Assembly: GCA_020216745.1 (NCBI GenBank) | Contig: JAIWNQ010000143.1 | Location: 1-10,000, forward strand | Origin: Candidatus Hydrogenedens sp. | Lineage (GTDB): Bacteria > Hydrogenedentota > Hydrogenedentia > Hydrogenedentales > Hydrogenedentaceae | Direction: 5' to 3' | Length of the DNA: 10,000 bases | Shown: piece after piece, positions 1 through 6,369 of the stretch | How the letters are laid out: every line of letters starts with the position of its first letter | How positions within the stretch are numbered: the first letter of the stretch is position 1 | The notes under the pieces: model-generated | Databases searched by the model: none | What the model was told of the DNA's origin: nothing | What the model saw: only the letters and a program-made list of their open reading frames with translations | Position numbers and translations under genes: made by a program

Positions 1-178
1 GATACGTAATATCGCCAGGACCACATCCCAAATCGACTGCTATCAGTTCTCCAGACAGAGGAAGGATAGAACATAATTTCTCTACAAATTTTTCGTTTAC
101 ATCAGAAAAATCAGTTATCGAATATGCCTCTGCTTCTAATGGGTCGTCCATAAGTTCGGGTTCAGGTTGTCTCTGCAT
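1..178 (-). CDS. Class I SAM-dependent methyltransferase, N-terminal part (cut by window edge)
   Basis: The first 59 codons of a gene that runs off the left edge. The translation opens MQRQPEPELMDDPLEAEAYS and ends in VDLGCGPGDITY. The latter is motif I of class I methyltransferases, the glycine-rich loop that binds S-adenosylmethionine. The opening 'PEPELMDD...AYS..DFS..N..FV' is typical of a family of small cytoplasmic methyltransferases whose substrate is generally unassigned. ATG at 178 is chosen because an AAGGAG site (189-194 on the plus strand) lies 10 nt upstream. A slightly earlier ATG, close to the Shine-Dalgarno site, is in another frame. The gene is separated from its upstream neighbour by 183 nt containing a terminator-like hairpin and a promoter, so it is probably its own unit. 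The substrate cannot be told from this part. Confidence 0.85.
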   Translation of the reverse strand, partial: MQRQPEPELMDDPLEAEAYSITDFSDVNEKFVEKLCSILPLSGELIAVDLGCGPGDITY

Positions 179-188
179 AAAAATAGGT

Positions 189-194
189 CTCCTT
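189..194 (-). promoter_or_regulatory. Shine-Dalgarno site of the methyltransferase gene
   Basis: Minus-strand AAGGAG, 10 nt before ATG 178. It fixes the start of the truncated methyltransferase. Confidence 0.7.
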
Positions 195-211
195 TCCCAT
201 TCTAAAAAATC

Positions 212-224
212 TGCATATTATGCA
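212..224. promoter_or_regulatory. 13-bp perfect palindrome at predicted +1, possible operator
   Basis: TGCATATTATGCA is a perfect inverted repeat (TGCATA / TATGCA around one central base). It lies just downstream of the predicted -10 element (232-237) of the methyltransferase promoter, covering about +1 to +13. A repressor bound here would block transcription. The position is suggestive, but a single AT-rich palindrome is weak evidence and no regulator gene is visible nearby. Confidence 0.3.
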
Positions 225-231
225 AACCATT

Positions 232-259
232 AATATAAATTACACTATCGTCTTAACAA
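232..259 (-). promoter_or_regulatory. Sigma70-like promoter for the methyltransferase gene
   Basis: On the minus strand, TTGTTA (254-259) is followed after 16 nt by TATATT (232-237). This matches 4/6 and 5/6 of the consensus elements. The predicted start is near 225, giving a leader of about 46 nt before ATG 178. The region is AT-rich, so chance matches are likely and confidence is moderate. Confidence 0.45.
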
Positions 260-292
260 ATCTCAAATAAATTCAAATTATTTTTGATGGGG

Positions 293-333
293 AAAAAAAA
301 TCATCTTTCCCTTCTCAAAATATAGAAGAAGAT
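293..333 (-). terminator. Probable intrinsic terminator of the GH172/DUF2961 gene
   Basis: Read on the minus strand, ATCTTCTTCT (324-333) pairs with AGAAG (311-315) and AAGAT (303-307), with a three-base bulge (308-310) and an 8-nt loop (316-323). GA and then eight T (293-300) follow. It begins 28 nt beyond the stop codon at 362. The stem is AT-rich, as expected at this base composition, so it is a plausible but not strong terminator. Confidence 0.5.
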
Positions 334-361
334 TATTTAGATGTGTCCTTTTTCTAAATAG

Positions 362-1852
362 TTATTCGACTTTTATGCAGTCTAATCCAGCCATATAACT
401 TGTGGATTGTTCATTTTTACCAATAATTCTCAATTCAATTTTATTTTGTCCAGCCAAGACATTCGCTTTAAATTGAATAGAGTCTCGTACTACTTTATCT
501 TTATTATAGCCGTCCCATTCCGCTACTTTTTGGGAATTAAGCCATAATTCTACTTTCCCATAATCAGGTGCTTTGGTATACCATAGGGTTATTTTTTTAT
601 CTCCTGCCATATCTGATGGGACATCCACAGTGGTTACATAATTTCTCGGACCTTCAGGCTTAAACCATAACTGTTTTCCATTGCTCCATTCATTCCCAAA
701 CCCTGACAAATCCTGTTCAACTACAGTGTCATCTAAATTCTGGAATGCTAATAATCCACTTTCAATTTCAATTGCCCCAGGTTCATAATGGGTCGCTTGA
801 GCTGGGGCAGATTGAGGAAGTCTATCTTCAGGAGCAGGTAATGGTTCAAACGGGATGTGTGGTTCTGTTTGGTACCAATAAGCAACAGAACTAAAATCAT
901 CAGAGCGGTCATTTGCATGCCCATGCTCTATAGTTACACGGATAGATTCTTTAAATGGGACTGGGTCAAGGATATGGAATCGATATACATTCCATTTTTC
1001 ACCACGTTTATGTTCTCCTCGCAAAGGACAACCAAAGAAAAGATAGCTAAATGCAGGTCCGTAACACCATGCACCGCAGAAGTAATCCTCGGAACCTGTG
1101 CCGTACAGAGACGGTTTTTCTTCGCCATCCACATAAAACCTGTCGTCACCTTCGCCCCACCAACCATCTGCCCGATTGTGAATGGATAAACTAACACCTA
1201 CATAATGTCCTCTCCCCTTTGCTTCGAGGAAAGTATAGTCGGTTCCTTCAGTGCAAGGATATTCTTGACGGTAATGAGCATGGAAACGTAACGGTGTATC
1301 TACTTTTCCTATTTGGCGATAGTCTACATAATAATAAAAAGCACCACAAACATCTGTCCCTTCATTTGTGATAGTAACCAACGCACCATTGGCAAATGGC
1401 ATATACCAAAAGCAATTGAGAGCATTTGATGTTCCTATCTGAATAGGGTAACTACTGTACGTGTAGTATTGGGCATGTCCTAATCCAAAGAAATCCCCGA
1501 TAGGTGACTCTACGGACGGATTTGTTTCACCGTCCCAATACATTCGCAATACAAGGTTCTTTAAATGATTTGGGTCTTTACTGGATATTGTTACCCATAT
1601 ATGGGTAATAGCACCTGCACCTTCAATTTTTGCCAATGTCCTTGTTTCGCCAATGGCAATAGGTTGCTCTTGCATACCATCGGCATTACCTCCCGTCCTG
1701 TCATAACTTGATATCCGATGTGCTGTAAAATCTTTTTCATCTGCTAATGATTCTGCAAGAGTCTTAGCAACGACTGACGCTGAAAATGTGAAACCCAATG
1801 CAAAACATAATACAAACAGAAATAATGTGTTTAAAATAAAGTTTTTCTTCAT
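362..1852 (-). CDS. Secreted GH172 / DUF2961 family glycoside hydrolase
   Basis: A 496-residue exported protein. Residues 1-29 form a signal peptide (MKK, hydrophobic stretch 6-25, likely cleavage after VVA29). Residues about 40-335 match DUF2961, now glycoside hydrolase family 172, with signatures SSYDRTGG (49-55), GPIGDFFG-like SPIGDFFGLG (116-125), WWGEGDDRFYVDG (231-243) and YGTGSEDYF (250-258). In the characterised difructose dianhydride I hydrolase of this family, the catalytic pair is two Glu 21 residues apart. Here E234 (GEGDDRF) and E255 (GTGSEDYF) have exactly that spacing, so the protein is probably active. Known GH172 enzymes act on alpha-D-fructofuranosides or D-arabinofuranosides; the substrate here is unknown. 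Residues about 360-496 look like an extra beta-sandwich, perhaps sugar-binding. The start is supported by AAGGAG at 1860-1865. The gene lies 152 nt downstream of the M20 gene on the same strand. Confidence 0.88.
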   Translation of the reverse strand: MKKNFILNTLFLFVLCFALGFTFSASVVAKTLAESLADEKDFTAHRISSYDRTGGNADGMQEQPIAIGETRTLAKIEGAGAITHIWVTISSKDPNHLKNLVLRMYWDGETNPSVESPIGDFFGLGHAQYYTYSSYPIQIGTSNALNCFWYMPFANGALVTITNEGTDVCGAFYYYVDYRQIGKVDTPLRFHAHYRQEYPCTEGTDYTFLEAKGRGHYVGVSLSIHNRADGWWGEGDDRFYVDGEEKPSLYGTGSEDYFCGAWCYGPAFSYLFFGCPLRGEHKRGEKWNVYRFHILDPVPFKESIRVTIEHGHANDRSDDFSSVAYWYQTEPHIPFEPLPAPEDRLPQSAPAQATHYEPGAIEIESGLLAFQNLDDTVVEQDLSGFGNEWSNGKQLWFKPEGPRNYVTTVDVPSDMAGDKKITLWYTKAPDYGKVELWLNSQKVAEWDGYNKDKVVRDSIQFKANVLAGQNKIELRIIGKNEQSTSYMAGLDCIKVE

Positions 1853-1859
1853 AAACCTT

Positions 1860-1865
1860 CTCCTT
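1860..1865 (-). promoter_or_regulatory. Shine-Dalgarno site of the GH172 gene
   Basis: Minus-strand AAGGAG (within AAGGAGAAGG), 7 nt before ATG 1852. It sets the start so that the protein begins with a proper signal peptide. Confidence 0.75.
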
Positions 1866-1873
1866 ATATTTGT

Positions 1874-1901
1874 ATTTTAAGTTTATGACCATTTTACACA
1901 A
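1874..1901 (-). promoter_or_regulatory. Possible promoter for the GH172 gene
   Basis: Minus-strand TTGTGT (1896-1901), 16-nt spacer, then TAAAAT (1874-1879). The predicted start is near 1867, only a couple of bases before the Shine-Dalgarno site, so the leader would be very short. The 152-nt gap after the M20 gene holds no clear terminator. Transcription could therefore equally come from the upstream GH2-M20 unit. Confidence 0.35.
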
Positions 1902-2004
1902 ATTTAGGTAACAAAAAAAATTGGTAAAATACACAAAAACTAATGGTCTGTTGCGTTCACTCATAAAAATATTATTTTAAGAACCCTAATTAAATCATTT
2001 TTCA

Positions 2005-3492
2005 CTAATTACTACCTGTATTTTTTAATAAACGGATATAAAATTTGATAGCGGTGGTGTAATTGTCGATACTAAGTCTTTCATTAGTACTATGAATTAA
2101 ATCGAGGTCTTCACGGGTGAACTTCATAGGCTGGAATCGATATGTGTTCTTAACAACGTCCATATAGTTAACTGAGTCTGTCCCACCTAAAGTTAATGCA
2201 CTCGCTACAGGAATATTACCCCATATAGCATGAATAGAATTGACAATTGCTTTATACCCTTCGCTATTACGGTCAGATAAACGACTTGCTTCATCTGTTT
2301 TCTCAGGGGAGAACGGTTGTATTTCAACTCGCGGGTCGTTTATCACTTTTTTAATATAGTTTATTACCTTTTCGCTATTATCTCCAGGTAACATCCGCAC
2401 ATTAACTACAGCCCATGCGTTTGAAGGGAGCACATTTTCCTTCTCACCAGCGTGGAACAATGTAGGAGCGAAAGTCGTTCGAATAGCCGCATTAGCACTC
2501 GGAATATTTTCAAGTGCTTTTTTTAATATTCCACCCAATAGCCACAAATTAGAACAAACAACCCGCATCGAGAAATTCATATAAGGCGATAGGTCTTCTA
2601 ACATCCAACGTAGTGGACCTTCAAGGGTTGCAGGCATAGGATTTCGTTCTATTTTAGATATGGCATTGGAAAGAATACCAATAGATGTCTCTTTCGGAGG
2701 TTCCGCAGAATGTCCGCCAGCGGTAGTAACCATGAGTTTTAAGGATAAATATCCTTTTTCACCAATTCCAATAAGGGCAGTAGGACCATTAATTCCTGGG
2801 AGCAGTCCCTCTGTAACTGCCATTCCTTCATCTAAACTAAATTCTGGTCTGATTCCTCGTTCTTTTAATAATTCGGCAACCTTTTTGGCTCCCTTTCTAC
2901 CACCTACTTCTTCATCATGACCAAATGCAAACAGGAGCGTCCTTGTCGGTTGATAGTTTTCCTTTAGCAAATAATTTACTGATTCCAGTAAAGCCATTAC
3001 ATCACACTTCACATCAATAGCACCTCGCCCCCAAATATAACCTTCTGCTACTGCTCCCGAGAACGGAGGGTATTTCCATTGACTCTCAGTGCCTTCTTCT
3101 ATAGGAACAACGTCATAATGTGCCAAGAATAATGCTGGTGGTAATGATGGATTTTTCCCTTCCCAGGTGTAAAGTAAGCTGTATTCATTGACAATATCTC
3201 TTTTTAACGTTGCATGCACCTCGGGAAATGTTTCCTCTAAATATCGTATAAATTTCTTATACTCTTCCCAATCATTTTGCATCTCTTCTTGATAAGAGAT
3301 GGTTTTAAACTGTAATGCTCGACCCAAATTATTTGCTATCGTTTCTTTTTCTAATGAAACAGAAACTTCTTCTACTCTGGGGACTTCTTTTTTATGCCAT
3401 CTTGCTTTTTCTGCTCGAAAAAGGACAATAGCAAGAATTACGATTAGAAGAGTTAATACCCCTACTAATAATAAACGGATAATTTTTCTCAT
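2005..3492 (-). CDS. Membrane-anchored M20 family metallopeptidase, PM20D1-like
   Basis: A 495-residue protein with one N-terminal hydrophobic segment (about 4-25) preceded by basic residues. It is probably a signal anchor with the enzyme outside the cytoplasm. The catalytic part is a full M20 di-zinc amidohydrolase: LAHYDVVP (123-130, zinc ligand H125, D127), GRGAIDVK (155-162, bridging D160), GHDEEVGG (191-198, base E194, ligand E195), SLDEG (219-223, D221) and a C-terminal ligand His in DLIHSTNE (464-471, H467). GGHSAEPP (259-266) begins the dimerisation (lid) domain. All key residues are present, so it should be active. Length and motifs resemble PM20D1 and yeast Gly-X carboxypeptidase, which cleave or make N-acyl amino acids or small peptides. 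The substrate here is not known. The start has an AGGA site (3500-3503) 7 nt upstream. It lies 33 nt after the GH2 gene, probably in the same transcript. Confidence 0.9.
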   Translation of the reverse strand: MRKIIRLLLVGVLTLLIVILAIVLFRAEKARWHKKEVPRVEEVSVSLEKETIANNLGRALQFKTISYQEEMQNDWEEYKKFIRYLEETFPEVHATLKRDIVNEYSLLYTWEGKNPSLPPALFLAHYDVVPIEEGTESQWKYPPFSGAVAEGYIWGRGAIDVKCDVMALLESVNYLLKENYQPTRTLLFAFGHDEEVGGRKGAKKVAELLKERGIRPEFSLDEGMAVTEGLLPGINGPTALIGIGEKGYLSLKLMVTTAGGHSAEPPKETSIGILSNAISKIERNPMPATLEGPLRWMLEDLSPYMNFSMRVVCSNLWLLGGILKKALENIPSANAAIRTTFAPTLFHAGEKENVLPSNAWAVVNVRMLPGDNSEKVINYIKKVINDPRVEIQPFSPEKTDEASRLSDRNSEGYKAIVNSIHAIWGNIPVASALTLGGTDSVNYMDVVKNTYRFQPMKFTREDLDLIHSTNERLSIDNYTTAIKFYIRLLKNTGSN

Positions 3493-3525
3493 AAGATTTT
3501 CCTATTTTAGGTTATAATAACTACT

Positions 3526-6207
3526 CTATTGAGCTAATGTAACATTCCAACCACGTGCTCCGAAAATTGGTTGTATATTTTCAGAAACCACATCCAGAGG
3601 TACCTTTGCTTGTATTACTACTTCTTCATCTGGACGCAGAACTATACCACCCTCTGACCAGTAGACACGGGGGAGTTCATACCCTGGTTTATCAGGCAAG
3701 TATAATTCAGGAATAATCATAAATGCGATAGTATCCCCTTCATTTTTGATTTGTACGTTAAATAATCGTTCATTATTCGTTTTTAGTGCTTCTTGTCCTT
3801 TGAGACGAATCTGTGTTGGTGTTAACTCGTTTAACTTCGTAAAGTCAGCTACAGATTTTGGGCGAGTGTAAAATATTCCTTTGAGGTTATGGCCAGTGTC
3901 TCCTGGAATATCTGGCTTATCGGATAACCAATAAGTATTTCTTGAAATCAGTTGGTTGTTTTCATCAAAAAGTTGTAATCGTAAAAAGAACATGGGACTT
4001 CTTTGCTCTTTTGAGATATCTACTTCCATTACCTTTGTTTTTCCATCTTCGGCAACCTCGACAGCAGATTTATCCCTTGACCAGAAAATTTCACCATTCA
4101 AATAAAATGCTTCTGCTAAGACCTTCAAATTAGAGAACTTCTTTCGGTAGCTATTGACCAACCACACACATTCATCATCATAAGCAAAAAGGACATGTAA
4201 TGGCTCGCATGCTTTTTTCGCCCCGTAATATGCGGATGTAGGCCGTAGGTACCAATCAACATAATGCCATGTAAGTGTGGCAGGCCAGGCAACATCATAC
4301 TTCCATGTTGTTATCCCTGTAGCTGAATATTTATTTCGTGCGTAAGCCTCAAACATCCCTCGAGCACTGTTATAATTCATTGTTTCCACTTTTTTGGAAA
4401 AGTCTTCTAAGTTATCTGCCTGTCCATAACAGCGGTTCATTGCCTCACGAATAGCATAGAAATATGTCCCTCCCTGAATTACAGTATGGAATGACCACGC
4501 CTCTGTGTCGAGAGCAGGCCAGAGCTGGTCAGGGGGTAACATTTCCTTAATGCTCGTAGGCGAAGCGATAATTCCACCAATACCTCCTGATTGTGCAAAT
4601 CCCCATGCACCATCATGTGTCCTAAGATAATAATGTGATGGACTTGCATACGTCCAGAGTTCCCGAGTGCCTGTACGTGTTCCACCTGTAGAACGACGGG
4701 TAGTGGTAACAAATGTTCCAGAATGTGGTTGATAGGTTCTATGAAGTCTATGTTTTTCTATGAAGTCTTTATATGCAGTATCCAATTTATCTGATGGGAA
4801 TGTTTCATCATGTCCAAGAAAGTGAACCAGACTGGGATGGCTCCGTATTCGTAACATCATGTCTTCAACACAACGAATAGCAAGGTCTTCATCTAAAATA
4901 GTCCGCCCGAAAATCTGTTGTGTAACCATAACGCCATACTCATCGCACAAATCATAGAACAAATCCGTTTCACGAATTGAGAATCCTTCGGAACGAAGCA
5001 TATTCAGTCCTGCTTCTCGGGCAAATCGGATAAGGGCTTCATAACGTGTACGTGTTAAACGTAATAGCATGTCAGAGGTCATCCATGCTCCACCGCGAAT
5101 CAATATTTTTTCACCATTTACATAATAAGTTCGCCAATCCTCATTGTTTAGTTCTGTATATACATCACGAATTCCAAAACGGGTCTGGGCAATATCAGAA
5201 CACTGGTCATTTATAATGGCTTGTAGTGAAAGCTGATACAGATTTTGTTCTCCTAATGGAGCAGGCCACCAAATGCGAGGGGAGGTTATATGGAGAATAG
5301 GATAATCGTGTGGGGTGAATATAATCTCACGTTTTTCTCCAGGTTTTAACTGAACCTTTTGTTCAAAAACACGGTCTTCAATTTGTCCTCTCACTGTTGT
5401 TTCAACTTCGTATGTTGTTAAATTAGTAGCCCAAACAGAAACCGTTAAATCAGCACTGTCCAGCGTTGGCAACGATAGTTTCGTTTCTACATAAGGATGT
5501 CTTAGGGCAACCGCCCCTTGATTTTTTATATAAACTGCCTGCCATATTCCCATGTTTAAGTCTGGTGGTTGCGGATTGTGGTCGTCCCAACCTGTTGTGG
5601 CTTCAATTTGTTTTGTATCGTAATCTTTTTCTGGCAATAATCCTGGGGGAGAGATTTTCAATGCTAAGGCATTTCGAGCACCATAGTGAAGGTCATTAGT
5701 CACAAGAAACTCAAATCTACGAAACATTCCCTTCACTTCGGAAGAGTCTGCTATTTTCTTTCCATTGAGCCAAACTTCCGCTTCGTAATTAATTCCATCC
5801 AGATGAAGTGTGCATTCTTTTCCTTTCCACTCTTCAGGAACATCAAACTCCGTGCGATACCACCACGGGTCTCGAAAAGGACTATCTTTGGGCATAATTA
5901 ACCACAGTCCATCCTGATAACCAGGCACATTCTTAAGATTTGTGCCATAATACAAATTTGGGTATACACCTGCATCTTCAAGAATAGCAAGCACAGTATT
6001 CGGGACTTGCGTTTTATACCAGCCATCTGTTGATTTACCCACTGTTGACCAGTAATCTCCCTGCTGTTCTAATCCCTTTGAACTTTGAACCTGCCATCCT
6101 TGGTGCAACGTTATTACATCACCAAACACAGACGGGATAGCAAGAATAAAGCTGATAATAAGTATTTGTCGTAATGTTCTTTTTTTTAGATATTTACTTG
6201 TTCTCAT
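3526..6207 (-). CDS. Secreted GH2 protein of the exo-beta-D-glucosaminidase/mannosidase type, nucleophile apparently lost
   Basis: An 893-residue exported protein with a signal peptide at 1-29 (basic start, hydrophobic 14-28, cleavage near VFG29). The order fits GH2. A jelly-roll sugar-binding domain spans about 30-235, with VPNTVLAILEDAGVYPNLYYG and DPWWYRTEFDVP. An Ig-like domain follows (about 237-345), then a TIM barrel (about 346-690) and C-terminal beta domains. Motifs such as GWDDHNPQPPDLNMGIW (206-222) and NGEKILIRGGAW (364-375) are those of the exo-beta-D-glucosaminidase (CsxA-like) branch. E468 in LGHDETFP is the acid/base; it follows Asp, as in that branch, instead of the usual Asn. 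The nucleophile site is odd: GAWGFAQSGG (533-542) has S540 where family members have Glu. Activity is therefore uncertain. The start is set by AAGGAG at 6214-6219 and a strong promoter; it probably heads an operon with the M20 gene. Confidence 0.88.
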   Translation of the reverse strand: MRTSKYLKKRTLRQILIISFILAIPSVFGDVITLHQGWQVQSSKGLEQQGDYWSTVGKSTDGWYKTQVPNTVLAILEDAGVYPNLYYGTNLKNVPGYQDGLWLIMPKDSPFRDPWWYRTEFDVPEEWKGKECTLHLDGINYEAEVWLNGKKIADSSEVKGMFRRFEFLVTNDLHYGARNALALKISPPGLLPEKDYDTKQIEATTGWDDHNPQPPDLNMGIWQAVYIKNQGAVALRHPYVETKLSLPTLDSADLTVSVWATNLTTYEVETTVRGQIEDRVFEQKVQLKPGEKREIIFTPHDYPILHITSPRIWWPAPLGEQNLYQLSLQAIINDQCSDIAQTRFGIRDVYTELNNEDWRTYYVNGEKILIRGGAWMTSDMLLRLTRTRYEALIRFAREAGLNMLRSEGFSIRETDLFYDLCDEYGVMVTQQIFGRTILDEDLAIRCVEDMMLRIRSHPSLVHFLGHDETFPSDKLDTAYKDFIEKHRLHRTYQPHSGTFVTTTRRSTGGTRTGTRELWTYASPSHYYLRTHDGAWGFAQSGGIGGIIASPTSIKEMLPPDQLWPALDTEAWSFHTVIQGGTYFYAIREAMNRCYGQADNLEDFSKKVETMNYNSARGMFEAYARNKYSATGITTWKYDVAWPATLTWHYVDWYLRPTSAYYGAKKACEPLHVLFAYDDECVWLVNSYRKKFSNLKVLAEAFYLNGEIFWSRDKSAVEVAEDGKTKVMEVDISKEQRSPMFFLRLQLFDENNQLISRNTYWLSDKPDIPGDTGHNLKGIFYTRPKSVADFTKLNELTPTQIRLKGQEALKTNNERLFNVQIKNEGDTIAFMIIPELYLPDKPGYELPRVYWSEGGIVLRPDEEVVIQAKVPLDVVSENIQPIFGARGWNVTLAQ

Positions 6208-6213
6208 AACACT

Positions 6214-6219
6214 CTCCTT
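6214..6219 (-). promoter_or_regulatory. Shine-Dalgarno site of the GH2 gene
   Basis: Minus-strand AAGGAG, 6 nt before ATG 6207, consistent with a start that gives an intact signal peptide. Confidence 0.75.
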
Positions 6220-6233
6220 TATCTTTATTTATG

Positions 6234-6262
6234 AGTATATTGAAAATCTACTTTTCTTTCAA
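6234..6262 (-). promoter_or_regulatory. Strong sigma70-like promoter for the GH2-M20 unit
   Basis: Minus-strand TTGAAA (6257-6262), exactly 17 nt, then TATACT (6234-6239): 5/6 matches at both boxes with ideal spacing. The predicted start is near 6227, giving a leader of about 20 nt that contains the AAGGAG site. This is the best promoter in the window. It makes the GH2 gene the first gene of a transcript that likely includes the M20 gene. Confidence 0.7.
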
Positions 6263-6304
6263 ATAGAGTTGACTAAGAAAATGAATTGTTAATGTTTTTT
6301 TAGT

Positions 6305-6310
6305 TATACT
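6305..6310 (+). promoter_or_regulatory. adk: Possible -10 box of the adenylate kinase gene
   Basis: Plus-strand TATACT lies about 60 nt before ATG 6370. No good -35 is found at 16-18 nt upstream (TGAATT at 6282-6287 is poor). A TTGACT at 6269-6274 is too far away to pair with it. Treat it as a candidate only. Confidence 0.3.
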
Positions 6311-6355
6311 TAAAACACTTTTTGAGTAAAACAAATAAACAAACCTTACAACAAC

Positions 6356-6362
6356 AGGAGGG
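6356..6362 (+). promoter_or_regulatory. adk: Shine-Dalgarno site deciding the adk start
   Basis: AGGAGGG lies 7 nt before ATG 6370. It is a near-perfect ribosome binding site and argues against the in-frame TTG at 6322, which would add 16 residues, would place this site inside the coding region and has no comparable site of its own. Confidence 0.85.
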
Positions 6363-6369
6363 TATCCTT

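Noticed and set aside
857..1189. Plus-strand 110-residue frame inside the GH172 gene
   Set aside because: It is a shadow of a well-supported gene, with no recognisable motif and no ribosome site. The same applies to the other opposite-strand frames within the M20, GH2, dprA and anmK genes.
1764..1964. 66-residue minus-strand reading frame overlapping the start of the GH172 gene
   Set aside because: It overlaps the signal peptide region in another frame, has no good ribosome site and its composition (Phe, Tyr, Lys, Cys rich) is that of AT-rich noncoding translation.
1968..2004. Terminator after the M20 gene
   Set aside because: Only AAAATA-A-TATTTT symmetry is present, with no room for a loop, no G/C pairs and no clean T-tract. 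Read-through into the GH172 gene therefore remains possible.
6322..6369. In-frame TTG at 6322 as an earlier adk start adding 16 residues
   Set aside because: The near-perfect AGGAGGG at 6356-6362 lies 7 nt before ATG 6370, while the TTG has no ribosome site. The extra residues are a low-complexity Lys/Gln/Asn stretch translated from leader DNA.
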